Positions 15,486 through 23,456 of a stretch of 32,128 nucleotides of DNA are shown here, in pieces; position 1 is the stretch's first letter, and each line of letters opens with the position of its first letter. Source of the DNA: a candidate division KSB1 bacterium (GTDB taxonomy: Bacteria > Zhuqueibacterota > Zhuqueibacteria > Residuimicrobiales > Krinioviventaceae). The stretch covers positions 182,820-214,947 of the forward strand of contig JAPDQV010000002.1 of assembly GCA_034505495.1 (NCBI GenBank). Reading direction: 5' to 3'. The notes below the pieces were generated by a model. It searched no databases and was not told where the DNA came from. It worked only from the letters and a program-made list of their open reading frames with translations. A program made the translations under genes and the position numbers.

Positions 15486-17429
15486 TCAGCGCAGCAGCAT
15501 CATTTTTTGCGTTTCTGAAAAGTGATCGGTCTCCAGCCGATAGAAATAGAGACCGCTGGGCGCCGGAAGACCGTCGTCGCCCAGGCCGTCCCAAACTGTC
15601 GTATGACTGCCGGCAGCCGCTTTGCCTTCTGCCAGGACGCGGATGATTTGCCCCAACGAATTGTAAATCGTCAAACGCACATTCGCATCAACCGGCAAGC
15701 GGTAACTGATGGTCGTCCGCGGATTAAAGGGATTGGGATAGTTCGTTAACTGAAAGGTTTCCGGTACGGAGGGTTCATCCACCTTGACCACTTGCGGATC
15801 GACAATGCGCACGTGATCGACGTACAGCGTACGTCCTTTGAAGCTGTGGTACTCGGCAATGATTTGGAATTGCTCGACGGCCTGCCAGTCGAATTTACCC
15901 TCGGGATTGTACCAGGCATTATCCCAAGACCCGCCTTCCGTAAAGTTTTTCAGCGGTATCTGTAAATGTTTCCACTGGCCATCCCATTGGGTCTGAACCC
16001 TGCTGATGGAGTATTTCATCCGCCACGGATGATCGTTCGGATCTTCAGTTTTTGTATCCACGAACCGTACATCAAGCGACATCTGCGGATTATCACAGCG
16101 CAAATAGATGTCGAGCGCATATCCTTTTTCCACCAGTTTGCTCAAATCTTTGATCGGTTTAAAACGAAAACCGACGAAACAATACTGCTCTACATCGCTC
16201 ATTTTGATGCAGAACCTGCCTTTGGCAGGTTGATCTTCTGAATAGAGATCGATGACGCCGTTCCCTGCCCAGACCTGTTCGTGTAAATGTTCGCCGTAAT
16301 AGTCGGTATACAGGTCAAAACCGGTGCTGTCCGGCCGAAGCACAAATGGAGTCTGCGGCGGGGCATTGAGTCCCATGGCGTTAACCAACTCGACGTTGAC
16401 GTCGTGTTCGAACAAATCGTTGCCGCCGTGGCGGAAAATGCCGAAGCCGCCTGTATAATCCCACATCGTCCACGGGATGTTTTGCTCGCTCAGATAATTT
16501 GCCACGACATCATAATAACGGACACGATCCTGATTGTCGCATTTCGGCATATAAGCACCGAACTCGCCGCAGTACACCGGCACGTTTCGGCTGAGGCGGA
16601 AACGGACCGCCGTGTCGATCAACTCTTTGACCTTTTCCGGCGTCCCATCATATTGGTAATACGATTTCAGGCTGGTTTCTACCCAGGTGCCGCGCAGCTC
16701 TTTCGGGCAGACCGGCATTCTGAACGGGTCATACGGAAACGGCACACCGGCCAGCGTGGTAAGAGGCGGATTGACCCAGTCGGCGCCCTGGCAGGTGAAC
16801 AAAAACGGATCATAAAAATGGAATGTATAGATCAGATTTTGATCGGTGTATTTCGGCAGCGCATCCAAAGTATTATAGTGACCGTAATCTGTGCCGGTCA
16901 CAATGATGGTATGTTTCTCGTCCACTTTACGAATCGCATTGATCACATTGCCTTGTACTCTGCCCCATTTTGTAATGCTGATGTTATTGGGCTCATTGGC
17001 AATTTCATATAGAATGTAATTGGATCGATCCTTATAACGAGTTGCCAGCTGCGTCCATATGGCAATCAAATTTTTTTCTAAATTGGGATCGGTAAATAAG
17101 GTGGCATCGTAGGTATGATAGTCCAAAATCAAATAGATCTCCAACTCTTCGGCCCAATCGATGACCTGGTCGAGAAAATGATAAAGGATCGGATCCAGTT
17201 TGTATTCGGGGGGACCGGCATGCATGTGTTGCAGAAAAATCGGCAGACGGATCACGTCGCAGCCGAGGCTTTTGATGTTGATCAGATCCTGCTTGGTAAA
17301 TTTAGTAAACTGCAGATGCCGCGGTACCAGCGTTTGGAACCAGCCGGTTATATTGACGCCGCGGTTAAACGGCACTTCGGCAAAAACTATAGAGACGGCC
17401 AAAAGACAACAAACAACGACACGCTTCAT
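15486..17429 (-). CDS. Secreted GH5 endo-glycanase with binding module and sorting domain (copy 1)
   Basis: The 647-residue product starts at ATG 17429 (MKRVVVCCLL...), with GGAG upstream; a TTG 18 bases earlier is less likely. After a signal peptide (to about residue 18), a GH5 TIM barrel spans about 20-350. ILYEIANEP carries the acid/base Glu146, and VYCGEFG carries the nucleophile Glu289. VIRLP, DYH and FHFYDP are further GH5 landmarks. A beta-sandwich module (about 365-545, GYALDIYLR, HLQIPLKNF, TLYVDHVRIVDP) resembles a carbohydrate-binding module. The C-terminus is a sorting module (NYPNPFNP, IYNSLGQIIRVL, KMMLLR). It likely cleaves beta-1,4-linked glucan or mannan outside the cell. It is a paralogue of the next upstream gene, 204 bases away, and is closed by a strong terminator. 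Confidence 0.92.
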   Translation of the reverse strand: MKRVVVCCLLAVSIVFAEVPFNRGVNITGWFQTLVPRHLQFTKFTKQDLINIKSLGCDVIRLPIFLQHMHAGPPEYKLDPILYHFLDQVIDWAEELEIYLILDYHTYDATLFTDPNLEKNLIAIWTQLATRYKDRSNYILYEIANEPNNISITKWGRVQGNVINAIRKVDEKHTIIVTGTDYGHYNTLDALPKYTDQNLIYTFHFYDPFLFTCQGADWVNPPLTTLAGVPFPYDPFRMPVCPKELRGTWVETSLKSYYQYDGTPEKVKELIDTAVRFRLSRNVPVYCGEFGAYMPKCDNQDRVRYYDVVANYLSEQNIPWTMWDYTGGFGIFRHGGNDLFEHDVNVELVNAMGLNAPPQTPFVLRPDSTGFDLYTDYYGEHLHEQVWAGNGVIDLYSEDQPAKGRFCIKMSDVEQYCFVGFRFKPIKDLSKLVEKGYALDIYLRCDNPQMSLDVRFVDTKTEDPNDHPWRMKYSISRVQTQWDGQWKHLQIPLKNFTEGGSWDNAWYNPEGKFDWQAVEQFQIIAEYHSFKGRTLYVDHVRIVDPQVVKVDEPSVPETFQLTNYPNPFNPRTTISYRLPVDANVRLTIYNSLGQIIRVLAEGKAAAGSHTTVWDGLGDDGLPAPSGLYFYRLETDHFSETQKMMLLR

Positions 17430-17633
17430 AGACAAACAACTCCACAAAGGTTAAACAAAACAGCCTAGTTTTCGCTCTTTTACTAAAGAGCATAGTTTAG
17501 TGAAAAAGCTGATAGAACGAGAGCACTCTTTATGTTTTTGTCGATTTCCTCCTTTGGTTTCGTTTGCTTAACTCTAATGTTGCGGATTGTCCTTTTTAAA
17601 TTATAAACCAGATCAAACGATCTTGCGCGCTTT

Positions 17634-19565
17634 TCAACGCAGCAGCGTAATTTTGTGCACAATCGACCTGTCGCCGATAGCCAGTCGGCAAAGGTATACA
17701 CCCGCAGCCAGATGTTCGGCTGCAAAGGGCACCCGATGGACGCCTGCGGCTTGCGGCGCGTCGACCAGAACGGCGACGAGCCTGCCGCGCAAATCGAAAA
17801 TTTCCAGCCTGGCATGCCCAGGCACGGCAAGTTCATAGACAATCGTTGTTGTCGGATTAAAAGGATTCGGATGATTCGTCAATCGAAAGACCTCAGGTAC
17901 GGCGGGTTCTTCCACTTTGACCACATTCGGATCCACGATACGAATGTGATCGATATAGAGCGTGCGCCCTTTGAAATTGTAATGCTCGGCAACAATTTGG
18001 AACTCATTGACGGCTTTCCAATCAAACTTGCCTTCAGGATTGTACCAAGCATTGTCCCATGATCCGCCTTCGACAAAATTCTTTAGCGGAATCTGCAAAT
18101 GTTTCCAGTTGCCGTCCCATTTTGCCTGCGCTCTGCTGACGGTGTATTTCATCCGCCACGGGTGATCGTTCGGATCTTCGGTCTTGGTGTCGATAAAGCG
18201 TATATCGAACATTAAATTCGTATTATCGGTACGCAGGTAAATGTCCAACGCATACCCTTTTTTCACCAATTCGCTAAGGTCTTTGATCGGTTTAAAACGA
18301 AAGCCCGTATGACAATATTGATCGACCTCTTCCATTTTAATGCAGAAACTTCCTTTGGCCGGTTCTTCTTCATTGTAAAAATCAATACTGCCGCTTCCGG
18401 CCCAGCTGCTCTCGAATATTCGTCGGCCGAAACCGTCAGTATAAATGTCAAATCCCGTGCTGTCCGGCTTTAGAATAAATTCTTTTTGCGGCGGCGGATT
18501 GAGTCCCATGGCCGCAACCAGTTCAACATTAACATCATGCTCGAACAAATCGCTGCCGCCTTTGCGAAAGATGCCGAAACCGCCGGTATAATCCCACATG
18601 GTCCACGGAATTCCCTGTTCGGTCAGATAGGGCGCCACGACGCCGTACCAGCGGACACGGTCTTCGTTGGCGGCGTTCAACATGTAGACGCCGAACTCGC
18701 CGCAATAGACGGGCACTTTCCGGGTGTCGCGAAACTTGATTGCCATGCCGATCAACTCTTTGATCTTTTTTTCTGTGCCGTCTACCCGATAGCCGCCCGC
18801 CAGGCTGTTTTCTATCCAAGTACCTTTCAGGTCCGGCGGACAAGCCGGCATGCGGGCAGGGTCATAAGGAAAAGGTACTCCGGCCAACGAAGTCAGCGAA
18901 GGGCTTGTCCAACCCGCACCCTGATGGGTAAAAATAAACGGATCGTAAAAATGGAACGAGTAGAGAAGGTTTTCATCCGTGTATTTAGGAATCGCCGCCA
19001 GCGCGTTATATCCGCCCCATTGCGCGCCGGTCACCACGATGGTATGGGTTTGATCGACCTTGCGAATGGCTTCGATGACGTTTTTCTGGATGGATCCCCA
19101 TTTGTTGTCGGCAATGTCGTGCGGCTCATTGATGACTTCATAGAGAATATGATTCGAACGATTTTTATAGCGTTCGGCCATTTGCGTCCACAACGCGATC
19201 AGGCTTTTTTCCAAGTTGGGATCTGTAAAGGTTGAGGACTCGGTGGCGTGATAATCCAGGATCAGATAGATGCCCAGTTCCTCGGCCCAATCGATCACTT
19301 GATCGAGGAAATAGTAAAACAAAGGATCCAGAGTGTAATTCGGCATACCATTCGACATGGCTATTAGGTTGATCGGCAGCCGTACCACGTCGCAACCCAG
19401 ACTTTGGATGTTGAGGAAATCCTGCTTGGTAAATTTGCTGAACTGCACCTGCCGCACCCCCGATGCCTGAAACCAGCCGGTAAGATTGACGCCTTTGGAA
19501 AAAGGAACTTGGCCGGCAAAAGCGACAATCGAAAAAACCAACACGATGATGATGAGACGTTTCAT
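17634..19565 (-). CDS. Secreted GH5 endo-glycanase with binding module and sorting domain (copy 2)
   Basis: The 643-residue product starts at ATG 19565, preceded by GAGGAG on the minus strand. It has a signal peptide (to about residue 18), then a GH5 barrel (about 20-350) with LYEVINEP (acid/base Glu147) and VYCGEFG (nucleophile Glu290). A beta-sandwich module like that of copy 1 follows (about 365-545). The sorting domain (NHPNPFNPTTT, IFDLRGRLVAVL, HKITLLR) is clearly different from that of copy 1. By eye about two thirds of residues match copy 1, with long identical runs in the binding module (TKTEDPNDHPWRMKY). The pair arose by tandem duplication. Substrate is probably beta-mannan or beta-glucan; GH5 subfamily was not determined. 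Confidence 0.92.
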   Translation of the reverse strand: MKRLIIIVLVFSIVAFAGQVPFSKGVNLTGWFQASGVRQVQFSKFTKQDFLNIQSLGCDVVRLPINLIAMSNGMPNYTLDPLFYYFLDQVIDWAEELGIYLILDYHATESSTFTDPNLEKSLIALWTQMAERYKNRSNHILYEVINEPHDIADNKWGSIQKNVIEAIRKVDQTHTIVVTGAQWGGYNALAAIPKYTDENLLYSFHFYDPFIFTHQGAGWTSPSLTSLAGVPFPYDPARMPACPPDLKGTWIENSLAGGYRVDGTEKKIKELIGMAIKFRDTRKVPVYCGEFGVYMLNAANEDRVRWYGVVAPYLTEQGIPWTMWDYTGGFGIFRKGGSDLFEHDVNVELVAAMGLNPPPQKEFILKPDSTGFDIYTDGFGRRIFESSWAGSGSIDFYNEEEPAKGSFCIKMEEVDQYCHTGFRFKPIKDLSELVKKGYALDIYLRTDNTNLMFDIRFIDTKTEDPNDHPWRMKYTVSRAQAKWDGNWKHLQIPLKNFVEGGSWDNAWYNPEGKFDWKAVNEFQIVAEHYNFKGRTLYIDHIRIVDPNVVKVEEPAVPEVFRLTNHPNPFNPTTTIVYELAVPGHARLEIFDLRGRLVAVLVDAPQAAGVHRVPFAAEHLAAGVYLCRLAIGDRSIVHKITLLR

Positions 19566-19991
19566 TTCAGCTCCTCAAAGCTCTCTGATATTAAAAAGTA
19601 AGTAAAAATAATTTTTAGTCAAAATTAAGAACGGGTTAAGATAGCGCTTGATCCTTCCGGTATTCGGCTCTTCACGGTGCATCTGAACGCCCGTAAAATA
19701 GTCCATCATGACTCATTTTTTGTGAAACCTATTAGCTCGGCGATCGATCCGGTATCGTTCCGATTAATTCACAACTGTGCAAGTTTTGTTTGCAGGAGCG
19801 GTCGATGCGCGAGGTAGGCGAAAAAAAGGAAGGAATACCTACATGAATTTTGTCCGGCTTTTCTGTCACTTATTTGCTCATCCTGCCGAAGTTTTAATTA
19901 TTGTATGATAGAGCCCGCTAAGAATTGTCTGCTTCTCGTTCCCTTTTAATGGGCGAAGAAAGGCAAAATCTCTTTTATTTGAACGCAAAGC
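19566..19991. other. Intergenic region upstream of GH5 copy 2
   Basis: About 425 AT-rich bases separate GH5 copy 2 from the interrupted glycosidase. No gene, strong terminator or clear promoter pair was found. It presumably holds the minus-strand promoter of GH5 copy 2. A 21-codon plus-strand frame at 19843-19908 has a Shine-Dalgarno-like GGAAGGA ahead but no other support. Confidence 0.4.
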
Positions 19992-21776
19992 TCATTGAAT
20001 ATGATAAATTTTTTGTCGCGCGGAAACATCGCCTGCCGTCAATTTTACCCAATAAACGCCTGACCCTGCCTCGCCGTTCAGGCTGATCTGCTCATAATTG
20101 CGCCCGAACTCCTTTCGCATCTGCAATTGCTTGACCAAGCGACCGCCGAGATCGTAGATGCTTATGACCACGTCCGCCGCCTGCGGCAGGTCGTACACCA
20201 GCGTGAACGCCGAATTAAAAGGATTGGGAAATGTTCGCATGTTGAAATCGGTTGGATGGAAGCGCTCATTAACTGCTGCGGCGGGGCGAATATTCACGAA
20301 CAAAAAGATAGGCTTTTCCGACAATCGCAGCGTAACCGCCGCGTTCGCTTGACCGGCGTTTTCCAGTTTTACACTGATCTCCTGACCAAGCTCGCTCGAA
20401 TTGACCGGCTCAAATACCTGCACCTTCTACATGCCCGCTCTTTCGAACCGATAATCGGCGATGACCGTTCCGTCGTCGGCCTTGGCTTTCGGCTTGCGGC
20501 ACCAAAGCACATAGGCGTAGCGGTTCGGCTCCGGACTCTTTAATCGACAGCAATACACCTCCGGGTTGCCTTGTCGGTACTGCTCAACTCGATCAAAGCT
20601 GTAATCGCCGAGGAAATTTTTGAGCGTCGCCAAATAGTAAAACGAGGTTTTGGGCTTCAATCCGCGCGCCTTATCGGTCATGACGCCGCAGGAGGCATAT
20701 TGCACAATGCTTCGGCTGTCCGGATCCACATCGAAAAAGACGAACGCCTTGTCGATGCCGTAACCCATCAGCAAAAAGATCGAACGCAGCAGATAATTCG
20801 CCTGTGCCTGCTCGCCCGCATAGACGTACGATCCTTTGCCCTGCTCATTTTGAAAAGTATCCCAGCCGAATTCGGTCAACCACACCGGCAGCCCAGGTGT
20901 ATGTCTGTCGCGCCAGTTTAGAAAGGTCCTGCAGATTTTCTCCAGGCCGTACGATTCGTCTTCGGGCGGACGGGCAGCTGACCCGGTCGTGCAGTAATGG
21001 TGAAAATTGATGACGTCGAAGGGAATTCTGCCGCCGGTGTTGGCGAGGATATCGTCAAGATATTGGATGTCCCTTGCCGCCAATCCTCCCAGCACGTGCA
21101 CTGCATTCGGATCGACATTCTTGATGCCGATCAGAGGGTAATCGGGGTGCGGCGGCACGTTCCAGCCGTCGTGCACGGCGTTCAAATACTTGGCGTACAT
21201 TGCCGCCGGCCAGGTCGGCTGCCGCCACCATTGATCCGGTTCGTTTTCGTCTTCATAATATTGAATTAAATTGAGGCCGCTCAGCTTGTCCGCGGTTTGC
21301 AGCTTGTCGGCATCGATTTTCTGCGAGCCGTAGCGCGCCACGGCCTGCGCAATAAACTCTGCTTTGTCGCGATAGTGTTCTTCTTGGGTGCCGTCGTGGC
21401 TGCCGTAAGGCGGCGCGTCGGCTCGCCCGCCCGCTCCGGCCCAGGCCGTGGAACCTTCGGCGCACAACACCATGTGAATGCCGTAGCGGGCGCATTCTTC
21501 AACAAAGCGCGTATGAAAAGGCCAAGCGCTGCCGTTGTGGGCGGGCGTCTTGTCATCCCAGCCGTACAGATTGCGCGTCTGCTCGTAATGCTCCCAACGA
21601 TGATACTCGCGCATCCACTCGGCGACTTGGGCAAGCTTTCCCACAATGCGATTGTCATAAGCACCGACGTTCGAGTTGATGCCTACGAAATCGCGGACTT
21701 TTCCTTGATAAGGTTCTGTACCATGAACCTGAAAGGCGGCCAAGAATGAAACAAGGGCGGCAAAAATTGTTTTCAT
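19992..21776 (-). pseudogene. Clan GH-A glycosidase with sorting domain, interrupted by an in-frame TAG
   Basis: One continuous frame (start ATG 21776, MKTIFAALVSFLAAF signal peptide; an ATG at 21788 is also possible) is broken by TAG at 20427-20429. The first part (449 residues) is a TIM-barrel glycosidase like GH39/GH5: YYEDENEPDQWW has the putative acid/base Glu179 and WLTEFGWDT the putative nucleophile Glu302. After the TAG the same frame resumes with KVQVFEPVNSSELGQEISV, then a beta domain, then a sorting module (FPNPFN, IYDLGGRLVKQL, ending QKIYHIQ). The part after TAG has no signal peptide and no good ribosome site, so it cannot work alone. The first part still holds both catalytic residues but would lose a C-terminal beta domain and secretion. 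A sequencing error or read-through is possible. Confidence 0.8.
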
Positions 21777-21891
21777 CTCCCTTTCCATTTTTTGAGAAAA
21801 TAGAGAGGCAGATATTAAACTTCAACCTAAATCTTCCTGCTATAATAATAATAATGAATGAAGGAAGGAAGATCCGCAAATAACAGAATTT

Positions 21892-22437
21892 TTAAAAAAT
21901 AGGCCAGTGAATACCGATCGCAATGGCGAAACTCTTGCGGCCGATCAGGGCATTGATGACGTTACGCCGCCAAGTGAGGCCCACAAGGGCGGCTGCCTGA
22001 CTGCTGCCCTCCGTGTTGATCCAGCCGAGGCCGGTCGTTGCCGAAAACGACGCATAGCCGAGCAATTTTTTCGCATCGAAATACAAAGAGCGATAGCCGC
22101 GCTGCAGGCTGTCGGCCGCCGCCAGCAATTCTTGTTGCTTGGCGATGTGAGCGTCCGCTGCGGTTTCGTAGCTTTGATAACGTGCAAGCAGAGAGTCTTG
22201 GGCCGCCAATACGGCTTCGTGGCGACGAATTACCGCTTCCTGGCGCGCGATCTTTTTCGTCAGTGAATCGACGAGGCTGCGTTCGAGCAGCAGAAACGTT
22301 CTGCCGTCCATCTCGACGGCCCAAATGCGTTCATCAACCTGAATCATCGGCATCGTTTCGGCATCGCGGCGGAGCGTCAAATTTTGCGCTGCAGCAGCGA
22401 CGGCCAAGGTCAGCATAATCATCATCAGCCGGTTCAT
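21892..22437 (-). CDS. Exported coiled-coil protein of the four-gene envelope cassette
   Basis: The 181-residue product begins with a signal peptide (MNRLMMIMLTLAVAAAAQ). A short beta-like segment follows (QVDERIWAVEMDGRTFLLLER), then a coiled coil (about residues 52-115, rich in Ala, Gln and Asp), then a Gly/aromatic C-terminal part (FSATTGLGWI, FAIAIGIHWPIF) ending in Phe, as outer-membrane beta-strands often do. The layout is like an o-spanin-type or outer-membrane linker protein, but no homologue was recognised. Its start overlaps the stop of the upstream gene by 4 bases (ATGA), so the two are translationally coupled. It is the last of four minus-strand genes. No terminator was obvious after it. 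Confidence 0.75.
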   Translation of the reverse strand: MNRLMMIMLTLAVAAAAQNLTLRRDAETMPMIQVDERIWAVEMDGRTFLLLERSLVDSLTKKIARQEAVIRRHEAVLAAQDSLLARYQSYETAADAHIAKQQELLAAADSLQRGYRSLYFDAKKLLGYASFSATTGLGWINTEGSSQAAALVGLTWRRNVINALIGRKSFAIAIGIHWPIF

Positions 22438-22886
22438 TGTCCGCCTCCCAGCGCCGCTTTGATGCGTGCGATCGACTCTTCGAGCGACATATTGGCATAC
22501 TCTTCTTCAATTTTCGCCAGCTCGGCATCCAATTCCCCGTCCGCCTTGAGAATAGCTTTCGCGGCCGCCAATTTCGCCGCGCGCAGTTCTTCCTTCGCTG
22601 CAAGATAGGCCGCCTCGCTGATTTTGGCTTCCTCTTTGAGCTGTTCGTACCTTTTTTCCAGCTCCTGCAAAGCCTTTTCCCGCTCCTCCAACATCCGCAA
22701 CAGCTGCTTTCGTCGCCAGGACTGCACGGCTACAAGGCCCGCCAACACGGCAAAAGCTAAAAGTGCCGTCCATGACTGACGGCTCGTTACCTTGAAATCG
22801 AGCAGAAAAAGAATCAACAGCGCGAAAAAAACAGAGATGAAAAGAAGGCCCGTCGTGTCGAAGAACAAATTTTTCAGCGTGTTCAT
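22434..22886 (-). CDS. Two-TM coiled-coil inner-membrane protein
   Basis: The 150-residue product has two N-terminal membrane helices (about residues 12-30, LLFISVFFALLILFLL, and 39-57, TALLAFAVLAGLVAV). A long charged coiled coil (about 58-130, Glu/Lys/Ala-rich) follows, then a short tail ending ARIKAALGGGQ. The topology suggests a membrane anchor with a helical stalk, comparable in shape to i-spanins or other envelope stalk proteins, although the double helix is unusual for a spanin and the coil may lie in the cytoplasm. It overlaps both neighbours by 4 bases, strong evidence of a single transcript and stoichiometric production. No homologue was recognised. Confidence 0.78.
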   Translation of the reverse strand: MNTLKNLFFDTTGLLFISVFFALLILFLLDFKVTSRQSWTALLAFAVLAGLVAVQSWRRKQLLRMLEEREKALQELEKRYEQLKEEAKISEAAYLAAKEELRAAKLAAAKAILKADGELDAELAKIEEEYANMSLEESIARIKAALGGGQ

Positions 22887-23443
22887 GATTGTTCTCCTGC
22901 TTGCCGTTTCTTTTCCAATCGTTTTTCGATGCGGCTGATCATTTGATGCAGCGGCTGTACGCCCAGAGACAGTGCCAATATGCTCAGCAAAAGATTGACT
23001 GCCGGATAAGGGCGCGGATCAAACAGTTTGAGCATCTCTGGGTAGGCCTGGACGAGAATGCCGACCAGGTCGTAATGCACCAACAAGGTCATCCCGACCG
23101 CAGCGGCAAAGGTCAGCCCATAAGAGATGAGGCGATAGTAGTACAGCCGAACCAGATCGGCGGAAAGGATGCGATTTTCACCTTGGGTCACGATGACGAA
23201 TTGCCAAAGGATGCCGTCCAGTACGGCCCCGCCCCCTTTTTCGAGCGACTCGAGATGGTAAAACCGCTGCAGCCGCCGTTGCAGCAGACCGGCAAGTTGG
23301 AGCCAATCAGGTCGCCCAAGACGGAGTTCCAAGTACTTCAGCGCGGCCAGCAGGGCCTCGACCAGGCGCTCAATAAAGAGAGCAGCCACCAGGTAGGAGA
23401 AAAAGACGGCAGTGATGCGGGTGATAAAGTAGTTTTCTGCCAT
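22883..23443 (-). CDS. Holin-like multi-TM membrane protein sharing motifs with the amidase gene
   Basis: The 186-residue product starts at ATG 23443 behind a strong AAGGAGGG site. Three hydrophobic segments are seen: about 12-33 (VFFSYLVAALFIERLVEALL), about 103-132 (YRLISYGLTFAAAVGMTLLV) and about 147-165. Two motifs recur in the amidase-fusion protein encoded just upstream: FIERL within the first helix, and G-x-x-P-[LI]-H after the last helix (GVQPLHQMISRIEKRL here, GSGSKPIHFLMKYLLTRR there). The common fold suggests they pair in the membrane. The small size and cassette position fit a holin or an anchor subunit. The gene follows the amidase gene by 13 bases and overlaps the next by 4. Confidence 0.78.
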   Translation of the reverse strand: MAENYFITRITAVFFSYLVAALFIERLVEALLAALKYLELRLGRPDWLQLAGLLQRRLQRFYHLESLEKGGGAVLDGILWQFVIVTQGENRILSADLVRLYYYRLISYGLTFAAAVGMTLLVHYDLVGILVQAYPEMLKLFDPRPYPAVNLLLSILALSLGVQPLHQMISRIEKRLEKKRQAGEQS

Positions 23444-23456
23444 TTGCTTTCCCTCC

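Larger units (their letters stand above)
15486..19565 (-). repeat. Tandem gene duplication of two GH5 modular enzymes
   Basis: The catalytic and binding-module parts of the two neighbouring genes align over nearly their full length, at DNA level too. One example is the stretches around 15780-15960 and 17915-18100, which differ mostly at third codon positions. The last ~85 codons align poorly. This supports an old duplication followed by divergence or replacement of the sorting domain. Confidence 0.85.

Noticed and set aside
19843..19908. 21-codon + strand frame with a Shine-Dalgarno-like GGAAGGA
   Set aside because: Too short and without a detectable partner or conserved feature.
20427..20429. 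TAG read as a recoded amino acid (for example pyrrolysine)
   Set aside because: TAG ends other genes in this window and no supporting tRNA or downstream structure was seen.
21841..21856. Short AT-rich ATAAT repeat, considered as a promoter or microsatellite feature
   Set aside because: Only a few repeat units and no matching -35 element on either strand at a sensible distance.
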